The notes: a model not told the origin generated them from the letters alone. A stretch of DNA of 64,000 nt from Chitinophagales bacterium (GCA_026936105.1 JAIXKI010000001.1:86985-150984), one strand, 5' to 3'; counted from the stretch's first letter, positions 18,578 through 28,764 are shown. Translations and numbers: made by a program.

Positions 18578-20806
18578 TTATTTCAGCAAAGCAATGGCAG
18601 CATTCACCTGATCCGTGTATGCTTTTATTGTTCTGGCCACGATGCCTATATTTTCCTGTGCCTCTTTCCAGTTGCGTTGCTCAATCGCTTCGCGGATGCC
18701 CGGCAAAGTTTTCACTCCATATCCTGTATAATATCCCGGTGCATAGATCTCATGTTTATACCAGCTGCGACGCGGCAATCCGCCAGGATTGATCAAACTT
18801 CTTTCTGCTTTGTATAAAACTTCATTCAACCGGTTCTGTTTTGTTGCCGGAAGTTGTGTAGCGCCTGCATATAACTTTTCAAACTGGTCGCTTGCATCCC
18901 CCAACTGCACCATCGCATTATCAAGCTCACTGAAATTAAGGAAAGGAACTGCCTCTTTTTCTACCGGAGGAACATAAGGCTTTGTCGGGTCATGTGCCAA
19001 AACAAACAAATTTTCTTTGATCATTTTATTCTCGGTTTCAGTCTGGCTCCTGCTGTTATCCAACAATGATTTCACTTCACTTACATAGCCGTTAACCGTC
19101 TTGTAAAAGCTTCTGAAACTAACAGGGATGACATCTGCATTGGCCAAACGCATGGTTATCCTGCCCGCTGTCTTTGACATGGCAGCGCCATAATGAAATC
19201 CGGGGTCTTTAAATCTTACAAAAAGATCATAAGAATCATAAATGGAATGATACTCGCCACCGGGGTCTTCACCGCCAAAAGCAACATCCATGGAAGCTAT
19301 CCCCAAATGCTGCAGGAATGATGAATAATCGGAACCGGCGCCCAATGCACTCAACCTGATATTTTTATTTCCCATCATCTTATTCCTGGTAGCAGGATCT
19401 GCCGATGTCATAAATCCGGCATAGCGTCTCTCTTTAATAGAAACATTGGTCTGAGGATCCATCACTTCATCAGCAATCCCGTTAAAAAACGGTTCCAGTG
19501 TATGAGAGCCCGATGCATAAATAAATCCACGTCCATTACCATCGCTGTTAATATAAACGACTGCTTTTTGTTTCAGTTCCTGCTGGTGATCTTCTGCCCA
19601 TTCGGTAGAGCCGAGCAAAGCAGGTTCTTCTCCATCCCAGGCACAAAAGACGATAGTTCTTTTGGGTTTATATCCCTGCTTCACCAGCTCAGAGATGGCT
19701 CTTGCTTCTTCCATCTCGGCTACCATGCCACTGAGCGGATCACCGGCGCCATTTACCCAACCATCATGATGGTTACCGCGAATGATCCACTGATCGGGAA
19801 GTTCAGTTCCCGGCATTTTTGCTATCACATTATACAATTGTTTCAGATCCCAGTTGAACTCCAGTTTCAGATGCACTTTCTGAGTGCTGGGTCCCACATG
19901 ATAGGTCAATGGCAAACCGCCCCGCCATGCAGCCGGAACAGGTTGTCCTTTCAAAAGTTGCAATAAGGGTTGTGCATCCGCATAAGAGATTGGCAGCACG
20001 GGTATCTTCATTATGGTAACTACCTCTTTTCTGTCTAATCTTTTTGCATCTTTTGTAGCGCCCACATCCGGAGTCAATGGATCGCCGGGATAAACAGGCA
20101 TGTCCATTACTGAACCCCTCTGCACTCCATCTTTGGGTTTAAAAGGGCCTTCCGGATAAACATCACCTTGTACATAACCATCATCAGCAGGGTCGGAATA
20201 AATGATGCAGCCGATGGCGCCATGCTCATAAGCTACTTTGGGTTTGATTCCTCTCCAGGATCCTCCATATTTTGCAATCACTATTTTCCCTTTTACATCC
20301 ACACCCATTCTTGCAAGTTCTTCATAATCGGCAGGAACACCACGGTTCACAAAGACCAGCTCTGCCGTCACATCACCATCGGCAGAATAAGCGTTGTAAG
20401 AAGGCAACTGCTCCGAATACTGTCCGCTGGTTCTGTCTCCGGGCACTGCCGATTCCTGCAATTTGGGTTTATAGCTTTTATCTCCAACTATTTCCAGCAC
20501 TCTTGTTTTGGGTGTAGGAAACAGGGGATAATAAGATTCGATCTCTGTCTGGTATCCCCAACTGCGGAAGAGATTAGCCATGTATTCTGCATTCGCTTTA
20601 TCCTGCGGACTGCCCACATGATGCGGATGGGAAGAAAGAAATTTCATCCATTCATCCTGGTTGGAAGGTTTGATCAAGGCATCAAACTGTTTTTCCCAAT
20701 CCAATTGTTTGGCGGCATTGGCATCGGTAAAGCCCATTAGCTTTTGTTGCGACTGAGCAGTCAGAAAAAGAAATAAGACTGCAGGGATGAATAACAACTT
20801 TTTCAT
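18578..20806 (-). CDS. Secreted M28 metallopeptidase, glutamate carboxypeptidase II-like
   Basis: A 742-residue exported zinc peptidase. The start at 20806 (MKKLLFI) follows from its signal peptide (1-19, ending SQ); the in-frame ATG at 20833 is rejected. A protease-associated domain (about 120-300) is inserted before the M28 core, where GNHHDGWVNGAGDP, FCAWDGEEP and the GGEYHSIYDS His supply the two-zinc site. The C-terminal transferrin-receptor-like dimerisation domain (about 600-740) completes the GCPII plan. It probably removes C-terminal or N-terminal residues from peptides in the periplasm. Specificity is not predictable. Confidence 0.9.
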   Translation of the reverse strand: MKKLLFIPAVLFLFLTAQSQQKLMGFTDANAAKQLDWEKQFDALIKPSNQDEWMKFLSSHPHHVGSPQDKANAEYMANLFRSWGYQTEIESYYPLFPTPKTRVLEIVGDKSYKPKLQESAVPGDRTSGQYSEQLPSYNAYSADGDVTAELVFVNRGVPADYEELARMGVDVKGKIVIAKYGGSWRGIKPKVAYEHGAIGCIIYSDPADDGYVQGDVYPEGPFKPKDGVQRGSVMDMPVYPGDPLTPDVGATKDAKRLDRKEVVTIMKIPVLPISYADAQPLLQLLKGQPVPAAWRGGLPLTYHVGPSTQKVHLKLEFNWDLKQLYNVIAKMPGTELPDQWIIRGNHHDGWVNGAGDPLSGMVAEMEEARAISELVKQGYKPKRTIVFCAWDGEEPALLGSTEWAEDHQQELKQKAVVYINSDGNGRGFIYASGSHTLEPFFNGIADEVMDPQTNVSIKERRYAGFMTSADPATRNKMMGNKNIRLSALGAGSDYSSFLQHLGIASMDVAFGGEDPGGEYHSIYDSYDLFVRFKDPGFHYGAAMSKTAGRITMRLANADVIPVSFRSFYKTVNGYVSEVKSLLDNSRSQTETENKMIKENLFVLAHDPTKPYVPPVEKEAVPFLNFSELDNAMVQLGDASDQFEKLYAGATQLPATKQNRLNEVLYKAERSLINPGGLPRRSWYKHEIYAPGYYTGYGVKTLPGIREAIEQRNWKEAQENIGIVARTIKAYTDQVNAAIALLK

Positions 20807-21029
20807 GATGTGTGGTTTTTTATTAAAGAACATTGCTGCCTAACTTCACCCGGTCCGGTCAGCTTTGCAGCATGTGAGTCGAAAACAATGATCGTTTATT
20901 ACAGACAGTCTGCACTTTCAACTTCTGTCAATCAAAACCGGCGGAACAGACAATCATCATGTAATTTAAGGAACAGATCTTTAATTTATGAGATTTCGTG
21001 GGATAAACGGTCTATCTTCCATCAATGAT

Positions 21030-22508
21030 TTACAAACTCTTTATCTCAGCGATCAGATCCTGCAGCACTTTCTTTGCATCGCCAAATAACATGGAAGTTT
21101 TTTTCTGGAAGAACAATGAATTCTCAATGCCGGCATAACCGGGTTTCATGCTTCTTTTATTCACGATTACATTCTTGGCCAGTTCCACATCCAGTATCGG
21201 CATTCCGTAAATGGGTGAAGAAGGATCTGTTTTAGCAGCAGGATTCACCACATCATTGGCGCCTAAGATCAATACCACATCGGTTGTCGGGAATTCTTCA
21301 TTGGCCTGTTCCATTTCCAGCAGTTTATCATAACTCACGTCGGCTTCTGCCAGCAATACGTTCATGTGGCCGGGCATGCGTCCTGCAACAGGATGAATGG
21401 CATATTTCACATCCACACCTCTTTCCACCAATAGTTTTTCAAGATCATGGCAAACATGCTGCGCCTGTGCCACTGCCAGTCCATATCCGGGAACGATCAT
21501 CACTTTGTTGGCGTATGCCATGAGAACGGAAGCATCGCTCAGTGTAATTTCCTTGTACGTCCCCTGTTGCTTCTTTGCTTCGCCGGTGGCCTTACTTCCG
21601 CCAAAAGAACCGATCAGTACATTGGCAAGAGAACGGTTCATTGCTTTGCACATCAGTATGGTGAGCAAAGTACCTGCGGCGCCAACGAGGATACCGCCGG
21701 TAAGCATCAGTTTATTGTTGTATAAAAATCCTCCGCAGGCCGCTGCCACTCCCGTAAATGAGTTCAGCAATGAAATAACCACCGGCATGTCCGCCCCACC
21801 AATGGGCATCACAAAGAAAACACCATACAATAACGCTATAATAAAAACAGAGTAAAATAGAATATGCCCTTTATTAGTGAATACAGCAACAGTTCCATCA
21901 AATCGGTACAGGTCGTTTATATTCACAAACAGATAAACTGCCAATGCAAAGACACCAACTAAAAAAACAAGATTGAGCGTATGCTGCCCTTTGAAAGCAA
22001 AATCTTTGATGCTCCCATCCAGCTTTCCCCAAGCGATCATACTTCCCGCAAAAGAAACAGATCCGATGATCAGCCCGAGTAAAATGATCAGCAGTTCACC
22101 ATGAGGAACCGAAACAGAAAGAAAATTGGAAGGTGGCAAAGAATGGATCTCAGGATGGCTTGTCATCCTGTTAAATTCAACGATTGAGATCAGGGCGGCA
22201 CAGGCGCCCCCCATGCCATTAAACATGCTCACCATTTCGGGCATTGCCGTCATCTTTATTTTTTTGGCAGCCAGCGTACCAATGATGCCTCCAATGACAA
22301 TACCTCCGAATATCCATCCGTAATTGTGAAGGCCGTTGCCTTCTTCATCCTTGTATAAAAATATTGTTCCTAAAACGGCAATGGTCATCCCGAATGCAGC
22401 CAGCAAATTTCCTTTTCTCGCCCTGTCAGGATGCGCCAGCATTTTCAGCCCCAGAATAAAAGTGACTGCTCCGATGAGATAGATAAATGTTAGTATGTTT
22501 AGTTCCAT
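21030..22508 (-). CDS. pntB: NAD(P) transhydrogenase subunit beta
   Basis: Membrane and NADP-binding (dIII) subunit of the proton-translocating transhydrogenase, which reduces NADP+ with NADH. The 492-residue protein has 8-9 transmembrane helices (residues 1-275) followed by a cytoplasmic dIII domain containing VPGYGLAVAQAQH, HPVAGRMPGHMNVLLAEA, LILGANDVVNPAA and NKRSMKPGYAG. It is last in a pnt operon in which a guest gene separates it from the alpha subunit halves. Confidence 0.95.
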   Translation of the reverse strand: MELNILTFIYLIGAVTFILGLKMLAHPDRARKGNLLAAFGMTIAVLGTIFLYKDEEGNGLHNYGWIFGGIVIGGIIGTLAAKKIKMTAMPEMVSMFNGMGGACAALISIVEFNRMTSHPEIHSLPPSNFLSVSVPHGELLIILLGLIIGSVSFAGSMIAWGKLDGSIKDFAFKGQHTLNLVFLVGVFALAVYLFVNINDLYRFDGTVAVFTNKGHILFYSVFIIALLYGVFFVMPIGGADMPVVISLLNSFTGVAAACGGFLYNNKLMLTGGILVGAAGTLLTILMCKAMNRSLANVLIGSFGGSKATGEAKKQQGTYKEITLSDASVLMAYANKVMIVPGYGLAVAQAQHVCHDLEKLLVERGVDVKYAIHPVAGRMPGHMNVLLAEADVSYDKLLEMEQANEEFPTTDVVLILGANDVVNPAAKTDPSSPIYGMPILDVELAKNVIVNKRSMKPGYAGIENSLFFQKKTSMLFGDAKKVLQDLIAEIKSL

Positions 22509-22522
22509 AAAAAATCCGAATA

Positions 22523-22945
22523 TTAAAAATCGAAAACCGAAATGCTTCCGGGTTTTCTCATGTCATTCCTTATTTCTAATCTTTTTGCACAAGCTTTTTT
22601 AAAATTGCACCAAAAAATTTGTTTGGGCTCAAATGCTTCCTGAATTAACTCCAATCTTTCGTTTTCAAGCTCGCCATTGTTATCTGTCAAAACATGTTTA
22701 AGCCATAGCTTTGATTCTTTTGATTCTTTTCTGCAAACTTTTATCCAGTACTTAAAATCTCCGTTACCAGGGTTTTCATTAGCTTCAATATAAAAGGCAG
22801 CAACAGAACCCGAGGAACGAATCAATTGAATAATATTTTCCCGGTTAATCAAATCTTTCTTCAATCTCAAATAAAAATCTCTTGTTCGCAATGAAAATTT
22901 TTCTGTTCGTTCCAACAAATCATATATTTTCTTCTTAGCCTCCAT
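22523..22945 (-). CDS. Four-helix bundle protein (23S rRNA intervening-sequence-protein family)
   Basis: A 140-residue protein. Residues 1-110 match the four-helix-bundle family once called S23 or IVP: YDLLERTEKFSLRTRDFYLRL, IRSSGSVAAFYIEANE and WIKVCRKESKESKLWL are its hallmark segments. Members were first seen inside 23S rRNA intervening sequences and are scattered in genomes as small independent genes of unknown function. Here it is inserted between pntB and the second alpha subunit, same strand, 14 bp before pntB and 28 bp after pntA2. The C-terminal 30 residues are less conserved. Confidence 0.85.
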   Translation of the reverse strand: MEAKKKIYDLLERTEKFSLRTRDFYLRLKKDLINRENIIQLIRSSGSVAAFYIEANENPGNGDFKYWIKVCRKESKESKLWLKHVLTDNNGELENERLELIQEAFEPKQIFWCNFKKACAKRLEIRNDMRKPGSISVFDF

Positions 22946-22973
22946 TACGAAAGCGATAGTTCGGATTTCGTTC

Positions 22974-23297
22974 TTATGCCTTCGGGCTTTTCTTTTTCTT
23001 ACTGAACATTTCCAGCATCCTGTCCGTCACCACAAAACCACCGACCACATTCAAAGTACCCAGTATCACAGCAAGAAATCCCAGGATCAAAGACAGGTAA
23101 TTATCACTCTCCGCCCTGCCCATGATGATAATAGCGCCGATAATTACCACTCCGTGAATGGCATTGGCGCCGCTCATCAAAGGAGTGTGCAGCACGCTGG
23201 GCACATGACCGATGACCTCGACTCCTACAAATATCATCAGGATGACAATATAGATCATCTGCTGATTCTCCTGTATCCAACCAAGTATTTCGTGCAT
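22974..23297 (-). CDS. pntA2: NAD(P) transhydrogenase subunit alpha part 2
   Basis: A 107-residue membrane part of the alpha subunit (dII). Three hydrophobic helices are visible at about 12-31, 45-57 and 67-92. The IYIVILMIFVGVEVIGHVPSVLHTPLMSGANAIHG core is conserved. In split transhydrogenases this is a separate polypeptide, as here. It begins 8 bp after the stop of part 1, tight enough for translational coupling. Confidence 0.93.
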   Translation of the reverse strand: MHEILGWIQENQQMIYIVILMIFVGVEVIGHVPSVLHTPLMSGANAIHGVVIIGAIIIMGRAESDNYLSLILGFLAVILGTLNVVGGFVVTDRMLEMFSKKKKSPKA

Positions 23298-23305
23298 GAT
23301 ATCTT

Positions 23306-24415
23306 TTATTTAATTCTTTCGTGGATCACTTCACCATTATGAGCAATGCAACTCCCTTTCACCAGGTCATCTTCCCAGTTCAGGTTCAGTTGTCCTTCTT
23401 TGGTAATGATAAGATTCAGAAAATTCAGAATATTTTTTCCATACATCTTACTGGCATCGGACGGCATGGTTGCCGGCAAATTAGAATTTCCTACTATCCT
23501 GACGCCGTTTTGCACTACTGTTTCATTATCTTTTGTAAATGGCGTATTACCTCCTGAAGAAGCGGCAATATCAATAATGACAGACCCATTGCGCATTGTA
23601 TCCAGCATCTCTTCCGTTATCAGTATTGGCGCTTTCTTTCCCTGTATTTGTGCTGTGGTGATCACAATGTCTGCTTTGGCAAGGCTTTCCGCAATTTTTG
23701 CTTTCTGCCGTTTCATAAAATCTTCGGTCTGCTCCACGGCATAACCACCTGCCTTGCTGGCATCTGCCGCTCCTTCCACTTCAATGAATTTGGCACCCAG
23801 ACTCATCACTTCTTCTTTTACGGCAGGGCGTGTGTCAAAGACCTCTATCACAGCACCAAGGCGACGGGCCGTAGCAATGGCCTGAAGGCCTGCAACACCG
23901 GCGCCCAGTATCAAAACTTTTGCCGGAGCAATGGTTCCTGCAGCTGTCATGAACATGGGAAAATACCGGGAATAAAGATTAGCTGCCAGAAGAACTGCCT
24001 TGTACCCGGCAATGTTGGCTTGTGAGCTCAATACATCCATTGACTGCGCTCTCGTGGTACGTGGCAACATATCCAGGGAAAAAACAGTGACACCCTGCTT
24101 TGCCCATTGGTGCATCAGGTCACGCACATACAACGGCTGATAAACGCCAATGATGATCTTTGATTTAAGTTTTTCAATCTCGGGTTGAGAAAGAGCATGA
24201 ATGCTCAAAATAATATCGGAAGACTGAAGGATCTCAGAACGGGATTTTATTTCAGAGCCGGCCTTTATATATTCCTCATCATTCCAGAAAGCTTTTTTTC
24301 CGGAATCATTTTCAACATACACTGTTACACCTTTCTTTTTCAGCGCTGCTACAGTCTCGGGGATCAAAGACACTCTGGTTTCAAAGTCTGGTTCTTTCAA
24401 TAAGCCGATCGTCAT
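23306..24415 (-). CDS. pntA1: NAD(P) transhydrogenase subunit alpha part 1
   Basis: The soluble NAD(H)-binding (dI) subunit, 369 aa, related to alanine dehydrogenase. RAQSMDVLSSQANIAGYKA (122-140) and the Rossmann GAGVAG (171-176) with the downstream VFDTRP acidic residue define the NADH site. It is the first gene of the minus-strand operon pntA1-pntA2-(four-helix protein)-pntB. An imperfect palindrome, CCTTAT/ATAAGG, lies just upstream of the start and could be part of the promoter region. Confidence 0.95.
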   Translation of the reverse strand: MTIGLLKEPDFETRVSLIPETVAALKKKGVTVYVENDSGKKAFWNDEEYIKAGSEIKSRSEILQSSDIILSIHALSQPEIEKLKSKIIIGVYQPLYVRDLMHQWAKQGVTVFSLDMLPRTTRAQSMDVLSSQANIAGYKAVLLAANLYSRYFPMFMTAAGTIAPAKVLILGAGVAGLQAIATARRLGAVIEVFDTRPAVKEEVMSLGAKFIEVEGAADASKAGGYAVEQTEDFMKRQKAKIAESLAKADIVITTAQIQGKKAPILITEEMLDTMRNGSVIIDIAASSGGNTPFTKDNETVVQNGVRIVGNSNLPATMPSDASKMYGKNILNFLNLIITKEGQLNLNWEDDLVKGSCIAHNGEVIHERIK

Positions 24416-24584
24416 GTACCTTATATAAATAAGGCGGAAAGGTATAATTTTTTTTGACTGTAGCCTCTGCCCTTATGATGAATTTCAGCAGTTTTTGTGC
24501 AGAAATTTTATGAGCGGCTGTATCCGGAAAGATGAGGATTAATATATATTTTCATTAAATGCTTCTTCTCAGGGAAATCACTTA

Positions 24585-25382
24585 TTAAAAACGGATCCTG
24601 AAATGCTGCTTTTCGAGAATTTCGGGACGAAAAAATAATATCCCGAGAAAAAACAGATCTATGCTTAAGGTGATCCTGTCATTCTTTCTGCAATGATCCC
24701 AGGCTTCTTCCATTTCTTTGCTCCAGTGAATATCATCCATGATAAGGATAGAAGAGTTGTTGCACTTAGGTAACATCTCATTAAAATAATTTACCGTCGG
24801 TATGAGGCGGTGATTACCATCAAAGAAAGCCAGATCAATGGATGACATGGGGGCGATAGAAGTTCCAAGTGTATCATCAAAATTTCCTTCTACCGGTTTG
24901 ATATTGCGCAGATTCAATGAATCAAAATTTTTTTTTGCGATACCGGCGATCGCCTTAGCCCCTTCAAAGGTCAAAATTGTTGCGCCCGGATTTGCCAGGG
25001 AAAGATAAGCGGTCGTAAGCCCTAATGAAGTTCCCAGTTCAACGATCGTTTTCGGTTTGTAATATTTTACCATCCGGAATAAAAGCTGCCCGTACTTCTT
25101 TGGTTTTGCCGCATTCCTTGCTATTGAGGCTATGCTTCTTTTTTGAGAGCGGTCAACCACCGAACCGGCGCCAAAGTCTTCAACCGGCAAGATAGTTTCA
25201 TCTTTTAATAATCTGCTTCTTAATTCTTCAACTTTATTATAAGAGGAATAGTGTGCTTTATCATTCAATACCTGCGTGATAAACCGGAAAACAAATGGCG
25301 AATGAGCGCCATGCCCCTTGCTGTTGGACGCCGTGAAGAAATAATTCAGGTATTTTAATGCTACCTCAGTTTTTGAAAACAT
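24585..25382 (-). CDS. Class I SAM-dependent methyltransferase (O-methyltransferase-like)
   Basis: A 265-residue predicted methyltransferase. The SAM-binding motif I is VELGTSLGLTTAYLS (114-128). The acidic motif DLAFFDGNHR and the metal-site-like LIMDDIHW fall where catechol-type O-methyltransferases bind substrate and metal. An N-terminal helical region contains GHGAHSPFVFRFI (23-35), which I recognise only as a feature of Bacteroidota homologs. The substrate is unknown. It is downstream of folA on the same strand, separated by 147 bp. Confidence 0.8.
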   Translation of the reverse strand: MFSKTEVALKYLNYFFTASNSKGHGAHSPFVFRFITQVLNDKAHYSSYNKVEELRSRLLKDETILPVEDFGAGSVVDRSQKRSIASIARNAAKPKKYGQLLFRMVKYYKPKTIVELGTSLGLTTAYLSLANPGATILTFEGAKAIAGIAKKNFDSLNLRNIKPVEGNFDDTLGTSIAPMSSIDLAFFDGNHRLIPTVNYFNEMLPKCNNSSILIMDDIHWSKEMEEAWDHCRKNDRITLSIDLFFLGILFFRPEILEKQHFRIRF

Positions 25383-25529
25383 GAATGAAAGTGAAATTCA
25401 AATTTTAAAGAGAAACAAATCACTGGCACATAGATCAAGATAAAAAATTGAATGTAAACCACCGGTTGCCTTCTCGTGTCTCTTCTTTATCGGGAGTCCG
25501 TGCCTTCTGCGTGGCCACAGGCTGAAAGA

Positions 25530-26021
25530 TTACTTTCTCTCCCACAACTGAAAAGAGTAATCGTATTGATTTTTCTCGTCAGCTTTATGATCATCTTTGC
25601 TGATCAAGCGCCACTGTTTCGGATCCAGGTCAGGAAAATAAGTATCCCCTTCGGGACTCGCTTTGATCCTTGTCAGATAGATCCTGTTTACTTTTTCAAA
25701 AGCCAACCGGTAAATTTCACCTCCGCCGATCACAAATACCTCTTTCGCATCCGTTTCCCGTGCAACAAATAATGCATCCTCCAAACTTCTTACGATCACC
25801 ACACCTTCTGCTTTCCAATCGGGCTGCCTGGTGATCACAATATTCTTTCTTCCCGGTAAAGCTTTACCCAAACCCTGAAACGTTTTGCGTCCCATGATCA
25901 CAGGCATACCCCAGGTGATGTTTTTGAAAAACTGCATATCATTTGCCTGACGCCAAACCATCGTACCATTTTTACCGATCACTCCGTTTTCGGCAACCGC
26001 AACAACGAAAGAGATTATCAT
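25530..26021 (-). CDS. folA: Dihydrofolate reductase
   Basis: Reduces dihydrofolate to THF with NADPH. The 163-residue protein is of standard length. AENGVIGKNGTMVWRQANDMQFFK near the N-terminus supplies the substrate Asp, GRKTF the NADPH loop, and FVIGGGEIY the second cofactor loop. It follows thyA on the same strand, the usual pairing because ThyA generates the dihydrofolate that FolA recycles. Confidence 0.95.
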   Translation of the reverse strand: MIISFVVAVAENGVIGKNGTMVWRQANDMQFFKNITWGMPVIMGRKTFQGLGKALPGRKNIVITRQPDWKAEGVVIVRSLEDALFVARETDAKEVFVIGGGEIYRLAFEKVNRIYLTRIKASPEGDTYFPDLDPKQWRLISKDDHKADEKNQYDYSFQLWERK

Positions 26022-26168
26022 GAGACAGAAAGTATAAAATTCAAAATGTAAAATTAACCTATTCTCACTTTCAGGACACCTGAATACTATTTAAAAAAGA
26101 ATTTCATCTGATTCTTTATTCATTGGAGGATGAATATACTCCTATAAGCTTATCAGGATCAAAAATTC

Positions 26169-26963
26169 CTAAACTGCAACCGGAGCTTTAATGGCCGGAT
26201 GACATTGATAATTTTCCAGCGTGAAATCTTCGTAACGGAAATCAAAAATATTTTTAACCAGGGGATTCAGTTTCATTTGCGGCAACGGGTAAGGAGTGCG
26301 GGTCAGCTGCAGTTTCACCTGCTCCACATGATTGCTGTAAATATGCACATCGCCAAATGTATGAATGAATTCTCCCGGCTCCAGCCCGCAGACCCGGGCG
26401 ATCATCATCGTCAGTAAAGAATAAGATGCAATATTAAAAGGCACGCCCAGAAAAACATCTGCACTGCGTTGATACAACTGGCAGCTCAGCTTTCCGTTGG
26501 CCACATAGAATTGAAACAATACATGACAAGGCATCAGCGCCATTTTGGGTAATTCGGCAACATTCCAGGCGCTGACGATCAGACGGCGGCTGTCCGGATC
26601 TTTTTTTATCCTGCTTATTACTTCGCTTATCTGGTCAATGGCACTGCCATCCTGTGCAGTCCAGTTTCTCCATTGTTTCCCGTAAACCGGGCCTAATTCC
26701 CCATTCTCATCGGCCCATTCATCCCAAATGCTCACTCCGTGTTCTTTTAAATACCGGATATTGGTCTCACCTTTCAGAAACCAAAGCAACTCATAAATAA
26801 TGCTTTTCAGGTGAAGTTTTTTGGTAGTTACCAGAGGAAAGCCTTTTTGCAGGTCAAAACGCATCTGATAACCAAAAAAACTTCGGGTGCCTGTGCCGGT
26901 ACGGTCATTCTTTTCCACTCCGTTATCCAGAATATACTGAAGTAAAGAAAGATATTGTTGCAT
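26169..26963 (-). CDS. thyA: Thymidylate synthase
   Basis: Methylates dUMP to dTMP with methylene-THF. At 264 residues it matches the E. coli enzyme exactly in length. The nucleophile is Cys146 in [18 protein letters not shown] (20-26) and the [15 protein letters not shown] dUMP-binding stretch are intact. It is divergent from the TerB-like gene and upstream of folA. Confidence 0.97.
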   Translation of the reverse strand: MQQYLSLLQYILDNGVEKNDRTGTGTRSFFGYQMRFDLQKGFPLVTTKKLHLKSIIYELLWFLKGETNIRYLKEHGVSIWDEWADENGELGPVYGKQWRNWTAQDGSAIDQISEVISRIKKDPDSRRLIVSAWNVAELPKMALMPCHVLFQFYVANGKLSCQLYQRSADVFLGVPFNIASYSLLTMMIARVCGLEPGEFIHTFGDVHIYSNHVEQVKLQLTRTPYPLPQMKLNPLVKNIFDFRYEDFTLENYQCHPAIKAPVAV

Positions 26964-27099
26964 AGATGCAAGTTAAATGAAACCGCTGAGTTATTTTGCT
27001 ACAATGCACGGGTGTGGGTAAGCTGTGAAATGATCAGAAATATATTAACTATTGATTTTAATCATCTTGATTAACTTTACCTCAGTATAAACTTGTATC

Positions 27100-27492
27100 A
27101 TGAAAGACACAAGAAGATTTTATAAAGAGTTGGGGAATCTTTTTTATGCTATTGCATCAGCAGATAAAAAAATTGGCCCGCAGGAAAAAGTAAAACTTGA
27201 CGAAGAAGTGCAGTTTGCCTGGCGGCACTATGACGACAGTACTGACCGTTTCGGCAGTGACCGGGCCTTCCTTATTGAATTCGAATTTGAAACGATGGAA
27301 GATCAGATGGCCTCTGCGGAAGAAGCTTTTCAATCTTTCGAAACCTATTTTGGGGAAAGTAAAGACGAAATAGACGAAACAACCCGCAAGCGCATTTTCA
27401 ACAGCGCCAAACATATCGCAGAAAGTATCCGCGAAATAAACACTCCGGAACACAAATACCTTGACAGACTGAAAAAGCTATTAAAAGTCTGA
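27100..27492 (+). CDS. Small acidic TerB-like protein
   Basis: A 130-residue cytoplasmic, mainly helical protein without signal peptide. The opening FYKELGNLFYAIASADKKIGPQEKVKLDEEV resembles TerB-type (tellurite resistance, metal-binding) domains, in which acidic residues of this loop bind divalent cations. The remainder is rich in Glu/Phe (FEFETMEDQMASAEEAFQSFETYFGE). The TerB assignment is tentative and no other ter gene is present. A candidate TAAACTTG -7 element (one mismatch) lies 4 nt before the ATG, with TTG at 27067-27069. Confidence 0.7.
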   Translation: MKDTRRFYKELGNLFYAIASADKKIGPQEKVKLDEEVQFAWRHYDDSTDRFGSDRAFLIEFEFETMEDQMASAEEAFQSFETYFGESKDEIDETTRKRIFNSAKHIAESIREINTPEHKYLDRLKKLLKV

Positions 27493-27494
27493 GA

Positions 27495-28721
27495 TCACAG
27501 TTTTCTTCTTTTGATCTCTTTTCTGATCAGCATCATCTCCCTGCCCGTCTGGCCTTTTACAGAAGTATTCTCTTGTGCCCGCCGCATCAGATATGGAATG
27601 ACATCTCTGATGGGCCCAAAAGGCAGATACTTACTCACCGAACATCCTGCATGTGCAAGATTGAAAGTTATGTTATCACTCATACCATACAACTGGCTGA
27701 AATGAACATGTGGATGATTCAGGAGTAATCCTTTTTGCTGCAGCAGTTGCGTTGTATATAAATTACTGTATTCATTATGGGAGGCTACAATAACTGAAAT
27801 GCGATCAAGATGCTCAATGCAAAACTCTACGGCAGCATTAAAATCCTTATCGGTTGCCTTTTTGTTTGTATGAATCGGTGAAGGGTAATTCATTTTCTCT
27901 GCTCTCTTCCTTTCCTTCTCCATATAGGCGCCACGAACCAGTTTTATTCCAAACAGAAAGTTCCTTTCCACTGCTGCTGCATAACAGTCTTTCAAAAATT
28001 GAAGGCGGTCCGTACGGTAATGCTGGGTAGTGTTATAAATGACCGGGCGTTTTTTGTTGAAAATATCCATCATCAGAAGGATCAGTGCATCTACAGGATC
28101 CTGTATCCACGAATCTTCCGCATCTATCAATACCCCTATGTTTTTTTCAACGGCTGCTTCGCAAACACGGGTCATACGCTCACGCACCCGGTGCCATTCT
28201 TCCCTGTCGGCAGAAGAGATCTGCTCCAGCGTGTTCAGATATTTTTTCATTAAAGAACCTTCCTGCTGCTTCATTACTTCACCGAGTTTCTCCAGCAAAC
28301 CAAACCGTGCGAAACCCGTTACCTTCACACTCATGAACGGAATATTGGGCTGAGTAGCAGCATAATTGATCACCCGGATGAATTCGTCTCTTGCATGATC
28401 AAAATTTTCTTCGCCCTGTTTTCCTTCCACTCCATAATCCAGGATCACCTGTACATTATGTTCACCCAGTTTTTTGGCAACGGCAGCAGTTTGCTCCAAC
28501 GTTTCTCCTCCCACAAATTGTCCGAAGATGGTTTTACGGATTAAGCCTTTCACCGGCAGTCCTGACTTGATAACAGGAGGTGTCATCTTCACGGCCATTT
28601 TTACCAGCCAGGGTTTGCTCATTAAAGAAAAAAGAAAACGGGCTTTTTTTAACTGCTTGTCATTTTTGTATCCGAAGGCTAATTCCGTATTGTCAAAAGA
28701 AATCTCGGGATGGGGCTCCAT
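27495..28721 (-). CDS. putA: Proline dehydrogenase
   Basis: FAD-dependent oxidation of proline to pyrroline-5-carboxylate, a monofunctional enzyme of 408 aa. The barrel motifs GIKLVRGAYMEKERKRAE and IVASHNEYSN, together with the C-terminal YLPFGPIRDVIPYLMRRAQEN substrate/FAD motif, are diagnostic. No P5C dehydrogenase domain is fused, so that step is encoded elsewhere. It ends 2 bp after the TerB-like gene in convergent orientation. The -7 element TAACTTTG is at 28757-28764. Confidence 0.92.
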   Translation of the reverse strand: MEPHPEISFDNTELAFGYKNDKQLKKARFLFSLMSKPWLVKMAVKMTPPVIKSGLPVKGLIRKTIFGQFVGGETLEQTAAVAKKLGEHNVQVILDYGVEGKQGEENFDHARDEFIRVINYAATQPNIPFMSVKVTGFARFGLLEKLGEVMKQQEGSLMKKYLNTLEQISSADREEWHRVRERMTRVCEAAVEKNIGVLIDAEDSWIQDPVDALILLMMDIFNKKRPVIYNTTQHYRTDRLQFLKDCYAAAVERNFLFGIKLVRGAYMEKERKRAEKMNYPSPIHTNKKATDKDFNAAVEFCIEHLDRISVIVASHNEYSNLYTTQLLQQKGLLLNHPHVHFSQLYGMSDNITFNLAHAGCSVSKYLPFGPIRDVIPYLMRRAQENTSVKGQTGREMMLIRKEIKRRKL

Positions 28722-28756
28722 GTTTAAAAATTTTATACGCTAATCAATTTGGTTCA

Positions 28757-28764
28757 CAAAGTTA
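28757..28764 (-). promoter_or_regulatory. -7 element (TAACTTTG) upstream of proline dehydrogenase
   Basis: A perfect TAnnTTTG match on the minus strand about 35 nt before the start codon. Confidence 0.4.
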
